Origin: Thermoplasmata archaeon
Lineage (GTDB): Archaea; Thermoplasmatota; Thermoplasmata; Thermoplasmatales; Thermoplasmataceae
Assembly (NCBI GenBank): GCA_021846695.1
Contig: JAJZWN010000026.1
Location: 1-16,911, forward strand
Length of the DNA stretch: 16,911 nucleotides
Direction of reading: 5' to 3'
Shown: one piece after another, positions 1 through 7,538 of the stretch
Position numbering within the stretch: the first letter of the stretch is position 1
Layout of the letters: each line of letters begins with the position of its first letter
The notes under the pieces: model-generated
Seen by the model: the letters and a program-made list of their open reading frames with translations, nothing else
The model's database searches: none
What the model was told of the DNA's origin: nothing
Program-made: the position numbers and the translations under genes

Positions 1-2
1 TT

Positions 3-735
3 GAAACAAATACCATAAACACATCCCATATAGCAAAGACGCAGAGGGACTATGCAAGGAAGAGGACAAAGATACAGAAGCATATAAAGAATCCTGCCAA
101 AAGGGACAGGAAATTAATGGAGGCAGGCCACAGGCAGAAGAACACTGTAATGGATAAACTCCAAACTGACAACTGAAATTGTCAATGATAACAGTGATAA
201 GACCTTTGTGTTCGAGGATCTGACAGATATAAAAAAGAAGGAGGGAAAGAAGAAAAATAAGAGTAATAACGATAATAAAAAATATAAGAATAATAATAAA
301 GACAGTAAAGCCATCAATGGAGAAAATAATAAGAATAATAATAAAAACAATAATAATAAATCCAAAAGGTTCAGGACAGATATCAACAGATGGCCATATA
401 GATTGTTCCAGAAACTTATTGATTATAAATCCAAAAATAGAACATTATACGTAAATCCAGAGGGGACTTCTTCTGAATGTCCTGTATGCGGTGGTAAATT
501 AAGGCACCCAATCTGGAAGGAATCAAAATGCATTAACTGTGGTGTAACCTTTAACAGGGATAGGCTGTCATCATTGTCTATTTCTGTCAGGGGATTATGC
601 CTGTGCGGTACCCCGTTTGCCGTGAGTGGCAGTTCCTCCTGGCATTCCATGAAGAATAATTACCTGTACCATCCAGATCATGTAGTTATTGAGAATTCCA
701 GCGACTGCAAGAAGTATCTGCATAGCAATGCATAA
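3..735 (+). pseudogene. tnpB: TnpB-like RNA-guided nuclease, 5'-truncated by the window and frameshifted
   Basis: Codons from position 3 read the basic central part of TnpB (… RDRKLMEAGHRQKNTVMDKL) and hit TGA at 174-176. The reading continues one frame over as KLTTEIVNDN…FVFEDLTDI and runs to the TAA at 733-735. The shift lies near 160-165 and fits a 2-nt loss, because restoring CA would rejoin the two frames. After the break come the RuvC-II glutamate (FEDL), a long Asn/Lys-rich stretch, the RFRTDINRWPYR helix, a zinc ribbon of four Cys (CPVC near nt 478 and CINC near nt 529) and the RuvC-III Asp in FNRD. The RuvC-I Asp would lie upstream of the window. The family cleaves DNA under guidance of an RNA from the element's right end. 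This copy is probably not functional unless recoding occurs. Confidence 0.8.
231..366 (+). repeat. AAT/AAR-rich low-complexity tract inside tnpB
   Basis: About 135 nt made almost only of A-rich triplets (AAT, AAC, AAA, AAG, GAT) encodes about 45 residues dominated by Asn and Lys. It sits between the RuvC-II Glu motif and the RFRTDIN motif, where TnpB proteins normally have a short loop. Imperfect runs of AATAAT suggest expansion by slippage. The opposite strand reads as a Leu/Phe-rich ORF, which I take as an artefact of the composition. Confidence 0.75.
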
Positions 736-824
736 TATTTCAGGAACGGCAAGTCTACAACATAGTCCATATGCGGCTAGTCCTACAAATGGCTCTTCTT
801 ATTGAATGTATATGCATTTACGGA

Positions 825-841
825 AACTTTGCAGAAAAGTT
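825..841 (+). repeat. Short hairpin near the presumed IS right end
   Basis: AACTTT (825-830) pairs with AAAGTT (836-841) across the loop GCAGA. It lies about 90 nt after the tnpB stop, the place expected for the subterminal hairpin recognised by TnpA in IS200/IS605 elements. Only six base pairs are perfect, so the role rests mainly on position. Confidence 0.4.
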
Positions 842-897
842 CATGCCAAAATCATATGCGCCGTACTGATCAGTTCTTTTTAATTCCTTTAAAATAA

Positions 898-934
898 TTT
901 ATAAAAAAAAATAAATCCATGTTCATGATTGGAG
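898..934 (+). promoter_or_regulatory. Promoter and Shine-Dalgarno of rpe
   Basis: A TATA-like TTTATAAA (898-905) is centred 36 nt before ATG 938, and GGAG (931-934) lies 3 nt before that ATG. Transcription would start near 928, leaving a leader of about 10 nt. This is one of the few genes here that does not fit a leaderless start. Confidence 0.5.
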
Positions 935-937
935 AGC

Positions 938-1588
938 ATGAAAAATACAGAAGTATCTCCTTCTATCATTTCAAGCAACCTGCTGGAACTGGGAAATCAG
1001 GTAAAAGAATGCCAGGCAGCGGGTGCCGGGTCCTTTCACCTGGATGTTATGGATGGGCATTTTGTTAACAACATAACAATGGGCCCTGATATGGTTTCTG
1101 CAGTGAGAAGGGCAACTGATCTGCGCCTTGACTGCCATTTAATGATTGAAAGGCCTGACAGGTATTATAAATCATTTGTTGACGCGGGATGTGATGTCCT
1201 GCTTATTCATTATGAAACACCCATTGAGGTGGGCGATTTCCTCAAGAAACTGGAGGATGAAAATATACGCCATGGCATAGTAATCAATCCTGATACGGAC
1301 ATAAAGAAAATTTATAAATTTGTGCCAACATCTGAAATTGTCCTTATTATGTCTGTATATCCAGGATTTTCGGGGCAAAAATTTATTGAAAAGTCGCTTG
1401 AAAAGGTAAGAGAGTTAAGAAAGTTTATAGATGAAAATAATTACGGTGCAAGAATAGAGATAGATGGGGGCATCAACGCAGATACCGGAAAACTGGCACG
1501 TGAAGCTGGTGCTGAAATACTGGTATCCGCCTCATATATTTTCCGTAATAATATTGAAGACAGCATTAAAAAATTGAAGTCCTTATAG
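938..1588 (+). CDS. rpe: Ribulose-phosphate 3-epimerase
   Basis: This enzyme interconverts D-ribulose 5-phosphate and D-xylulose 5-phosphate in the pentose phosphate pathway of the cytoplasm. The 216-residue length is normal for this TIM-barrel family. Visible motifs are SPSIISSN (7-14), FHLDVMDGHF with H34, D36 and D39, DCHLM with H67, the phosphate-binding MSVYPGFSGQ (138-147, usually MSVNPGFGGQ) and IDGGI with D176. H34, D36, H67 and D176 are the expected metal and acid-base residues. I chose ATG 938 over TTG 929 because GGAG would otherwise lie inside the gene and SPSI near the N-terminus is usual for the family. The stop overlaps the convergent dehydrogenase gene by 6 nt. Confidence 0.93.
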   Translation: MKNTEVSPSIISSNLLELGNQVKECQAAGAGSFHLDVMDGHFVNNITMGPDMVSAVRRATDLRLDCHLMIERPDRYYKSFVDAGCDVLLIHYETPIEVGDFLKKLEDENIRHGIVINPDTDIKKIYKFVPTSEIVLIMSVYPGFSGQKFIEKSLEKVRELRKFIDENNYGARIEIDGGINADTGKLAREAGAEILVSASYIFRNNIEDSIKKLKSL

Positions 1589-2536
1589 GTTAAGGACTAT
1601 TCTACCATTGATCCGGTCCCTGAATGCATGAAGTGCCTCCTTTATATCCCATAGACTGAATTCTTTATAGACCGGAAGATCAAAATGCCTGGCATCCATA
1701 AGGGATAGCAGTTCTGATAAATCCTTCCGGGTGCCGCCGGTGGACCCAATAATCTTCAATTCATTTGTGTATATATTAGCTATGTCTGTATCTGCAATTT
1801 TTCCTGTGAGAACCCCGTATGTAACTATCCTGCCCCCTCTCTTCAGATGATTCATGGACTCGCTGAAGAGTTTCCCTCCGAGAGGATTTATTATTATATC
1901 TGCACGGAAATCTTCTGGAACTGAATCAAATACAGTTATACCAGAAGATTCAAGGCTCCTGTTTCTGGAGTATACATAAACATGGAGACCCATTTGTTTT
2001 GCTATCTGGACTGTGAATATTCCTGTATTGCCAGCACCGTATACCAGTATTTTTTCATTGACAAGTGGAGATGCAAGTTTCAATGCTCTGTAGGATGTTA
2101 ATGCACCTATTCCCACACTTACCGCAGTATTATCATCCATAGTGTCGGGAACCCTGAACAGGTTCTGTTCTCCGATTCTTATGAATTCTGAATAACCGCC
2201 ATTGGAAATCACTCCCCATATGCCACCGTTATAGCAAAGATGCTCATTGCCGGAATAACACATATCACAGCTGTCATCAAAAATTCTGTTGTATACTATA
2301 ACCCTGTCACCCTTCTTTATGGATTTCCCATCCTCCATGGCAATACCCATAACTTCCGAACCTGGTATGTGTGGCATTGGATTCACATTATATACAACCT
2401 TTCCGTCAATAAGATTGTAGTCAAGTGGGTTGAGCCCTGCCTTGACAACCCTGACCTTTATGCCGCTCCCCTCAAGGTTTCTGTCCGCCACATGGACATT
2501 CTCTATCCCTGGCTTTGAAAACTCTATAACTTTCAT
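1583..2536 (-). CDS. Medium-chain (zinc-type) alcohol dehydrogenase-like oxidoreductase
   Basis: A 317-residue member of the MDR superfamily: an N-terminal GroES-like domain (1-130), then a Rossmann domain with VYGAGNTG (165-172). The second strand ends in YSRNRS with no acidic residue, which suggests NADP(H) rather than NAD(H); this is inference. The catalytic-zinc positions are lost: the usual early Cys is in AGLNPLDY (33-40) with no Cys, and the GHE motif reads GSE (59-61). This resembles quinone oxidoreductase and enoyl reductase relatives. The structural-zinc lobe is kept as D87-x2-C90-x2-C93-x7-C101, with Asp in place of the first Cys; a Glu ligand at this site is known in Saccharolobus ADH. 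The substrate cannot be read from the sequence. It has its own TATA box and is convergent with rpe. Confidence 0.85.
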   Translation of the reverse strand: MKVIEFSKPGIENVHVADRNLEGSGIKVRVVKAGLNPLDYNLIDGKVVYNVNPMPHIPGSEVMGIAMEDGKSIKKGDRVIVYNRIFDDSCDMCYSGNEHLCYNGGIWGVISNGGYSEFIRIGEQNLFRVPDTMDDNTAVSVGIGALTSYRALKLASPLVNEKILVYGAGNTGIFTVQIAKQMGLHVYVYSRNRSLESSGITVFDSVPEDFRADIIINPLGGKLFSESMNHLKRGGRIVTYGVLTGKIADTDIANIYTNELKIIGSTGGTRKDLSELLSLMDARHFDLPVYKEFSLWDIKEALHAFRDRINGRIVLNL

Positions 2537-2554
2537 GGCATAATATAAAATATT

Positions 2555-2563
2555 GATATTAAA
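2555..2563 (-). promoter_or_regulatory. TATA box of the MDR dehydrogenase
   Basis: On the minus strand TTTAATATC is centred about 23 nt before ATG 2536, which fits a leaderless start. Confidence 0.45.
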
Positions 2564-2633
2564 CCGTTACCAATTTTTGCGTAGTGACATCATCTCTCTA
2601 AGGATAGGTGCCCCGCTTGATGGTTAAAAAATA

Positions 2634-3323
2634 TTATTTTTGGTTCTCAATTTCAGACTTGAGTGACTTCAATGAGATGTCCTCTGGAGTGGATTTCAGG
2701 GCGCTGGTTACTACTTCAAGTGCCTTATCCTTTCTGCCCATTAAGAGGTATATATGTGCCTGGTCAATGTAATACTGTGGATTTCTGGCCAATTTCAGGC
2801 AATCCTCGATGTCACCAAGTGCATCCTCATACCTTTTCAGCTGGGTAAATATCTGTGACCTCTTATAAAGAAATACCGGATCAGAGGAATTCAGGTAAAC
2901 TGCCTTATTATAATCCTCCAGTGCCAGGTCGTGTTCTCCCATTTTCCAGTAAACATTTCCCCTATTGTAATAATAATCTGGCACATCATCCTCTATTTTT
3001 ATTGCGGCATCAAACTCATGCATTGCATCTTCCAGCTTGTTCATATCATCGTATATTGACCCCAGTGTATTGTGGTAATCCCCGCGATCACTGCTGAGCT
3101 CTATAGCCTTCTGGCAGTCTTTAATTGCGTCATTGTACATTCTCATGGAATAATATGCCAGTGCCCTGTTAATATAATAATCCGGATCTGTTTTTATTAA
3201 ATTAATTGCCTTGGTAAACTCCCTGATTGCATCTGAGTACTGGGTTACATTGAAATATGATATTCCCCTCTCATTATAATCGTCTGCTTCATCATCCTTC
3301 TTATATACATAATTTCCCGCCAT
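2634..3323 (-). CDS. Tetratricopeptide (TPR) repeat protein
   Basis: 229 residues made almost entirely of TPR units, at about 13-46, 47-80, 81-114, 115-148, 149-182 and 183-216. The TPR pattern is clear in segments such as YYNRGNVYWKMGEHDLALEDY and the recurring A-[IL]-x-[DE]-[CFY] helix B. There is no signal peptide, membrane segment or attached catalytic domain, so it is most likely a cytoplasmic protein-protein scaffold with unknown partners. The ORF opens at ATG 3356, but a TATA-like element (3344-3353) lies inside that extension and points to ATG 3323, so I use the shorter form. It is divergent from GGPP synthase, separated by about 90 nt. Confidence 0.85.
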   Translation of the reverse strand: MAGNYVYKKDDEADDYNERGISYFNVTQYSDAIREFTKAINLIKTDPDYYINRALAYYSMRMYNDAIKDCQKAIELSSDRGDYHNTLGSIYDDMNKLEDAMHEFDAAIKIEDDVPDYYYNRGNVYWKMGEHDLALEDYNKAVYLNSSDPVFLYKRSQIFTQLKRYEDALGDIEDCLKLARNPQYYIDQAHIYLLMGRKDKALEVVTSALKSTPEDISLKSLKSEIENQK

Positions 3324-3343
3324 ATTGTATCGTATATAAAAGG

Positions 3344-3353
3344 AATATATTAA
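3344..3353 (-). promoter_or_regulatory. TATA box of the TPR gene
   Basis: TTAATATATT on the minus strand is centred 26 nt before ATG 3323. It lies within the longer ORF, which argues against the upstream ATG at 3356. Confidence 0.45.
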
Positions 3354-3381
3354 CATTAAGTGGAAATAAACATGAAAAAAG

Positions 3382-3391
3382 TTAATAATAA
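3382..3391 (+). promoter_or_regulatory. TATA box of GGPP synthase
   Basis: TTAATAATAA is centred 26 nt before the TTG start at 3413, which supports a leaderless mRNA and this start codon. Confidence 0.5.
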
Positions 3392-3412
3392 TTCAACCCA
3401 TTACCATCTAAA

Positions 3413-4468
3413 TTGACAGATATAGACAATTATAAAAAGCAGCTGGGCGACCTCAGGGAAAAAATTAATCAAAAGCTTGAGGATTACTTCAAATTCAAAC
3501 TGAATGAATGTGATAATGAAATAATTAGGGATATCATATTAAAATTGAGGGAATTTACAATGAATGGAGGAAAGCGGGTACGGCCCATACTCCTGATAAT
3601 GGGTTACAGCCTGTTTTCTGAAATAGATGATAGGATAATTAATGCATCAATTTCTATAGAAATGGCACAATCTTTTCTTTTAATCCATGATGATATAATG
3701 GATCAGAGCGATATGCGCAGGGGGAAACCAAGTTTTCACAGGGCTGTTGAGAATTCATTGAAACGTGATGGCATGGAGAGGATAGCGGAAAATATAGCAA
3801 TAAGCGCAGGGGATTTAATTGATACATTTTCACATGAGGCCCTTCTACGTTCTGGATTTCCGGTAAATAACCTGCTTGATGCAGATTTCGAATTTTCAAA
3901 AATTATAGAGGATACTGGTAAGGGCCAGATTCTTGATATATATTCAGCGCTGGAGGATGTATACAGTGAGGACAGGCTTTTAAAGCTCCATTTTCTCAAA
4001 ACTGCCAGGTATACCATACAGGGCCCAATGCTTATGGGTGCGCTTCTTTCAGGAAATAAACAGTATCTGAATGAAATAAGGGAATTCGGGAAAAGTGCAG
4101 GGATAGCATTCCAGCTTTATGACGATCTTCTGGGACTTTTCGGCGAGGAAGAAAAGACTGGAAAATCCATAAAAAGTGATGTAAACGAGGGCAAAAAAAC
4201 ACTCTTAATGATCAGGGCATATGAGAATTCAGATAGTGAAACGCGCAAATTTATTGACAGGTGCCTAAATGATGGCAATATCAGCGACTCAGATTTCCAG
4301 AAGCTCCGTAAGGTGGTAATAGATTCAGGTTCACTGGACTACACAAAAAAGAAAATTGATGATTATAATAGTATTGCACGTACGTCACTGAAAAAGATCC
4401 ATGGCAGCAGAGAAATTATTGATATGCTTGATTTTCTTCTTGAATATTTAATAAAAAGGGAAAATTAA
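3413..4468 (+). CDS. idsA: Geranylgeranyl diphosphate synthase (short-chain trans-prenyltransferase)
   Basis: This enzyme condenses isopentenyl diphosphate with allylic diphosphates to make the C20 chain of archaeal lipids. The 351 residues carry NGGKRVRP (51-58), the first Asp-rich motif DDIMD (93-97), MRRGKPSFH (101-109), KT (196-197), the second Asp-rich motif QLYDDLLG (D237, D238) and the GKSIKSDVNEGKKT stretch (250-263). Phe88, the fifth residue before the first Asp-rich motif, matches the chain-length-setting Phe of archaeal GGPP synthases, so C20 is the likely product. No ATG lies in frame near the 5' end. TTG 3413 is the only start between the upstream stop (3389-3391) and the conserved part, and it has a well-placed TATA box. 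The last 4 nt overlap the convergent xerA. Confidence 0.93.
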   Translation: MTDIDNYKKQLGDLREKINQKLEDYFKFKLNECDNEIIRDIILKLREFTMNGGKRVRPILLIMGYSLFSEIDDRIINASISIEMAQSFLLIHDDIMDQSDMRRGKPSFHRAVENSLKRDGMERIAENIAISAGDLIDTFSHEALLRSGFPVNNLLDADFEFSKIIEDTGKGQILDIYSALEDVYSEDRLLKLHFLKTARYTIQGPMLMGALLSGNKQYLNEIREFGKSAGIAFQLYDDLLGLFGEEEKTGKSIKSDVNEGKKTLLMIRAYENSDSETRKFIDRCLNDGNISDSDFQKLRKVVIDSGSLDYTKKKIDDYNSIARTSLKKIHGSREIIDMLDFLLEYLIKREN

Positions 4469-5307
4469 TACTTCGGCATATGCTGCGAGTACATTTCCTT
4501 GAGGGTGCTGTCATCGATATGCGTGTAAATCTGTGTTGTGGCCAGGCTTGAATGCCCTAGAATCTGCTGTATAAATCTTATGTCCCCGCCGTTTCTCAAT
4601 ATGGAGGTTGCAAAGGTGTGCCTGAGTACATGCGGAGTAACCTTTTTGGTTATGCCGGACTTTTCTGCAACACGTTTGACCATTCTCTCAACGGTGCTTG
4701 TATTGAATTTAGTTTTCTTGTTTGACAGGAACAGATAGTTGTTGTTTGACCTTATTTTTATCCGTTCCTTTATATAATCCTTTATTTGTTCCTTGCAAAT
4801 ATCGGGCATGACCACAATTCTATCCTTGTCCCCCTTTCCAGCGTGAACATATATTATATTTTCCTCAAAATCTGCGTCTCCTATCTCGAGATTGACAAGT
4901 TCGCTGACCCTGAGGCCGGTATACAGAAAAACAGATATGATAGCCCTGTCCCTTGTGGAGCTTGAACCGTTAAGGAGTATCCCTGCATCCCTCTGATTCA
5001 GATAAACTGGCATTTTCTGTGATCTCCTTGGAGGCACAAGATTTGGCGGAATTTCAGTATTTTTGAATTTGTAATAAAGTTTCAATGCCTTCATGGCAAG
5101 GTACTGCGATGCCTTGGAGTAGTTTTTTTCTGTAACTATAAAATTCTTGTAATTTTCGATATCCTCAAAATTGATGGAAAAAATGTCCTTATTGCAGTAT
5201 GAAAGAAATCCCGAAATGAGAAACTTATACTCTTTTATTGTGTAAAAGCTTTTTCTTTCGGTGATCATGAACCTTTCAAATGATCGCAATTCTTTTTCTA
5301 TATCCAT
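4465..5307 (-). CDS. xerA: XerA-type tyrosine recombinase
   Basis: An archaeal relative of XerC/XerD, which resolves chromosome dimers at dif. With the start used here (280 residues), an N-terminal SAM-like core-binding domain (3-85) precedes a catalytic domain with the full set of residues: R133 in TGLRVSEL, K158 in HAGKGDKDR, H226-x-x-R229 in PHVLRH, H252 in LGHSS and Y261 in IYTHI. Family members are about 280-290 residues, which favours ATG 5307. An ATG at 5355 (296 residues) and a TTG at 5373 are alternatives; they overlap the end of the upstream membrane-protein gene and show no clear Shine-Dalgarno. It could be translated from the upstream gene's mRNA. Being a stand-alone intact gene among housekeeping genes, it is more likely chromosomal XerA than a phage integrase. 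Confidence 0.9.
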   Translation of the reverse strand: MDIEKELRSFERFMITERKSFYTIKEYKFLISGFLSYCNKDIFSINFEDIENYKNFIVTEKNYSKASQYLAMKALKLYYKFKNTEIPPNLVPPRRSQKMPVYLNQRDAGILLNGSSSTRDRAIISVFLYTGLRVSELVNLEIGDADFEENIIYVHAGKGDKDRIVVMPDICKEQIKDYIKERIKIRSNNNYLFLSNKKTKFNTSTVERMVKRVAEKSGITKKVTPHVLRHTFATSILRNGGDIRFIQQILGHSSLATTQIYTHIDDSTLKEMYSQHMPKY

Positions 5308-5344
5308 TTTTGTATATATAGTATCCCCTCTTATTTTTATTGTT

Positions 5345-5788
5345 TTATCTGTCATGGATGCCGTATGTATCAATATCAGTATTTTTTGTATCAGCTGTTT
5401 TATAATATGAAAGTACCAGCGTGAAAAATAAAATTGAGAGCCCCTCTACTATGAGGTATCCAGATCTGATTCCATTGTACTCTGCTGTATTTACTGGAGA
5501 AACGTGTAATAATAATGCCATGGCGGAACCGGCGATAATAAAAATAGCAGCTGACACCATAAGCATAGTTCTGTTTCTTCTCATGCCCCTATCCGGGAAA
5601 AGGAGGCCGGTTACAACAAACACGTCACCGAATATTAAAAATACAGGGAATATTCTGGGTATCGCACCTGAGTAATAATCTGATTGAAAATACTGGGAAA
5701 GCCGGTTTCCTGGAAGCATGAAAATAAACAGGTATGTAATAACAACAATAGCCAGTCCGGAGAGGAAAAATATGCTGTACCTGTTCAT
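5345..5788 (-). CDS. Small membrane protein with four predicted helices, function unknown
   Basis: 147 residues with hydrophobic segments at about 5-25, 46-64, 75-95 and 108-129. A short Arg-rich loop (67-73, RGMRRNR) lies between helices 2 and 3, and a polar, acidic tail follows residue 130. By the positive-inside rule the Arg loop would be cytoplasmic. I do not recognise the family, and no catalytic or metal-binding motif stands out. It has a good TATA box and lies directly upstream of xerA on the same strand. Shared transcription with xerA is plausible but says little about function. Confidence 0.7.
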   Translation of the reverse strand: MNRYSIFFLSGLAIVVITYLFIFMLPGNRLSQYFQSDYYSGAIPRIFPVFLIFGDVFVVTGLLFPDRGMRRNRTMLMVSAAIFIIAGSAMALLLHVSPVNTAEYNGIRSGYLIVEGLSILFFTLVLSYYKTADTKNTDIDTYGIHDR

Positions 5789-5809
5789 AATAATATTAAT
5801 TGTCTGACA

Positions 5810-5817
5810 TATATAAA
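5810..5817 (-). promoter_or_regulatory. TATA box of the 147-aa membrane protein gene
   Basis: TTTATATA on the minus strand is centred 26 nt before ATG 5788, indicating a leaderless mRNA. Confidence 0.55.
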
Positions 5818-5887
5818 CCTTTCCTGTTGCTAAATTTAGGGCTTAAAAATAATTATAATGGCATACATATATTTTTTAATACGTAAA

Positions 5888-5894
5888 TTTATAT
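5888..5894 (+). promoter_or_regulatory. TATA box of egsA
   Basis: TTTATAT, within an AT-rich stretch, is centred 26 nt before ATG 5917. It is divergent from the promoter at 5810-5817. Confidence 0.5.
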
Positions 5895-5916
5895 TCTAAA
5901 TGAATATCATAAGGCA

Positions 5917-6969
5917 ATGGAATTCAATAAAATCAGGGCCATGCATTTCCCCAATGATGTTTACATTGGCCATGACGCAATACAGAATATACGCCATGTT
6001 GTGGAAAAAAATTTAAAATCAGGAACTGTTTTAATAGTATCAGGGGAGAAAACTTATAAAATAGCAGGTGAGGCTGTTATAGATAAACTGCAGGGGCTTG
6101 AATACTACCTCCTTATGGCTGGAAATGCAACCATGGATGCCATAAAAAAGGCAAGAGAGGAAATTGCAGGCATCAAGGTAGGCATTGTAATCAGCGTAGG
6201 TGGAGGTTCCAAAATAGATATGGGTAAAAAACTTGCATATGATCTGGACGTGCCCTTTATCAGTGTGCCGACTGCCCCCAGTCATGATGGTATTGCATCG
6301 CCCAGAGCTTCCATTTATGATGGAAAGTCGTTCTTGTCAATTGAGGCAGCCATGCCTTCTTCCATAGTGGCAGATACTAAAATTATGGTCAGGGCACCTT
6401 ACAGATTTGCTGCATCCGGTGCATCTGATGTTATTGCCAATATAACAGCTGTAATGGACTGGAAAATGGCAAACAGGATCAAGGGGGAATCTTTCAGCAC
6501 CACTGCTGCAGTGATATCAGAGTATTCATCCAGGGACCTGATAGAAAATGCAAATATGATACAGCCTGGGCTGGAATCAAGCATATGGCTGATAACCAAG
6601 CAGATACTTGCCTCCGGTACGGCCATGGCGATAGCAGGTTCATCAAGGCCGGCAAGTGGAAGTGAACACCTGTTTGCCCACGCCCTGGAGATTCTGGGAA
6701 GTGGAACGGCAATGCATGGGGAGCAGGTAGCCATGGGATCCCTGGCATCAATGTACCTTCACGGTGGGGACTGGAAAATGCTTTATGATACATATAAAAA
6801 GATAGGCGTTTCAACCAGGGCTGCTGACTATGGGATATCAGATGATACTGCCATAAAGGCACTTTCCATAGCCCACAGATTGCGCCCACAGAGGTACACA
6901 ATACTGGGGGAAACAGATTTAAGTGAGGGCGTTTCAAAGAATGCCCTGAAAACAACAGGAGTGATATAA
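5917..6969 (+). CDS. egsA: sn-glycerol-1-phosphate dehydrogenase, NAD(P)-dependent
   Basis: This cytoplasmic enzyme reduces dihydroxyacetone phosphate to sn-glycerol 1-phosphate, the backbone of archaeal membrane lipids. The 350-residue length is normal. Motifs are ISVGGGSKID (92-101, nucleotide binding), PTAPSHDGIASP (118-129, the family hallmark), GASDVIAN with the zinc ligand D171, SGSEHLFAH with H251 and MHGEQVAMG with H267. These give the Asp-His-His zinc site of the iron-containing/G1P dehydrogenase superfamily. ATG 5917 is the first in-frame start and fits the TATA box. Its product joins the prenyl chain made by the GGPP synthase encoded 1.5 kb upstream, although the genes linking the two (GGGP and DGGGP synthases) are not in the window. 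Confidence 0.95.
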   Translation: MEFNKIRAMHFPNDVYIGHDAIQNIRHVVEKNLKSGTVLIVSGEKTYKIAGEAVIDKLQGLEYYLLMAGNATMDAIKKAREEIAGIKVGIVISVGGGSKIDMGKKLAYDLDVPFISVPTAPSHDGIASPRASIYDGKSFLSIEAAMPSSIVADTKIMVRAPYRFAASGASDVIANITAVMDWKMANRIKGESFSTTAAVISEYSSRDLIENANMIQPGLESSIWLITKQILASGTAMAIAGSSRPASGSEHLFAHALEILGSGTAMHGEQVAMGSLASMYLHGGDWKMLYDTYKKIGVSTRAADYGISDDTAIKALSIAHRLRPQRYTILGETDLSEGVSKNALKTTGVI

Positions 6970-7069
6970 GCTTACTGAATATTCAGAAAAACTCTGGCTA
7001 CGAAAATTTGACATAATGATTTGTAGTAGATATATTTCAGATGGTATGATGCTCCTGTTAAATGATAAC

Positions 7070-7078
7070 TTTAATAAA
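7070..7078 (+). promoter_or_regulatory. TATA box of the UPF0179-GTPase-uS12-uS7 operon
   Basis: TTTAATAAA is centred 24 nt before GTG 7098. It lies inside the longer reading frame that opens at ATG 7062, so that ATG is probably not used. Confidence 0.5.
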
Positions 7079-7097
7079 CAATTTAATTTTAAGGAAC

Positions 7098-7538
7098 GTG
7101 ATCAAATTGAACAAAATAAGTTTAATAGGCGTTGATTTAGCCAGAAAAGATTTAGTGTTTACATTCAGAGGACCATTATCTGGAAAATGTGATGAGTGCA
7201 GGATAAAAAATGTATGCTTTAACCTGGAACCTGGAAAGTCATACCGCATAATAAATGTAAAGGAGCAGATCAATCCATGTTTTGTATACAATAAAAACAA
7301 GGTATCAACTATTGATGTTGAGGAAGTACCTGATACTTACAATATACAGAACGGAAAAAGGCTTATGGAAGGGTCCTCCATAGAGTTGCGGAGCATGAAG
7401 TGCGATTACCTTACATGTCCTAACATTGAAAAATGTAACCTCCTAAACATGAAGGGAAACAAAAAAATTGTGGTCAAGAAAATAAAAGGCAAATTAACCT
7501 GCCCGAAGGGATACGATATGCGGGAAGTTGAATCCTGA
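7098..7538 (+). CDS. UPF0179 family cysteine-rich protein
   Basis: A conserved archaeal protein of unknown function. The 146 residues include the family signature KCDECRIKNVCFNLEPGKSY (30-49). There are eight cysteines: C31, C34, C40, C61, C102, C107, C113 and C135. The arrangement (C-x2-C-x5-C, single C, C-x4-C-x5-C, single C) suggests two metal or Fe-S sites; this is inference. Family members start just before the ISLIG segment, so I use GTG 7098, which also fits the TATA box. TTG 7107 is an alternative. The stop TGA shares one base with the ATG of the next gene (TGATG at 7536-7540), so the two are probably translationally coupled. Confidence 0.85.
   Translation: MIKLNKISLIGVDLARKDLVFTFRGPLSGKCDECRIKNVCFNLEPGKSYRIINVKEQINPCFVYNKNKVSTIDVEEVPDTYNIQNGKRLMEGSSIELRSMKCDYLTCPNIEKCNLLNMKGNKKIVVKKIKGKLTCPKGYDMREVES

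Larger units (their letters stand above)
1..850 (+). mobile_element. Partial, decayed IS200/IS605-family element (tnpB and right end)
   Basis: The left part lies outside the window. What is visible is the C-terminal half of a tnpB-like gene followed by about 115 nt of non-coding sequence with a short hairpin (AACTTT, loop GCAGA, AAAGTT at 825-841). In this family the right end carries a subterminal imperfect hairpin, and the tnpB-proximal right end doubles as the guide (omega) RNA scaffold. The right boundary near 845-850 is my estimate. No tnpA is visible, so this may be a tnpB-only element. The frameshift in tnpB suggests the copy is dead. Confidence 0.55.

Noticed and set aside
114..386. 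Leu/Phe-rich minus-strand ORF resembling a membrane protein
   Set aside because: It is the complement of the Asn/Lys-rich low-complexity tract in tnpB; the hydrophobicity is a composition artefact.
6494..6955. 153-aa minus-strand ORF opposite egsA
   Set aside because: It lies wholly inside the conserved egsA gene, has no promoter or recognisable protein features, and is a shadow frame.
6975..6986. Palindrome CTGAATATTCAG after egsA, considered as a terminator or operator
   Set aside because: It has no loop, no T-run follows, and it is too far from the next promoter to assign a role.
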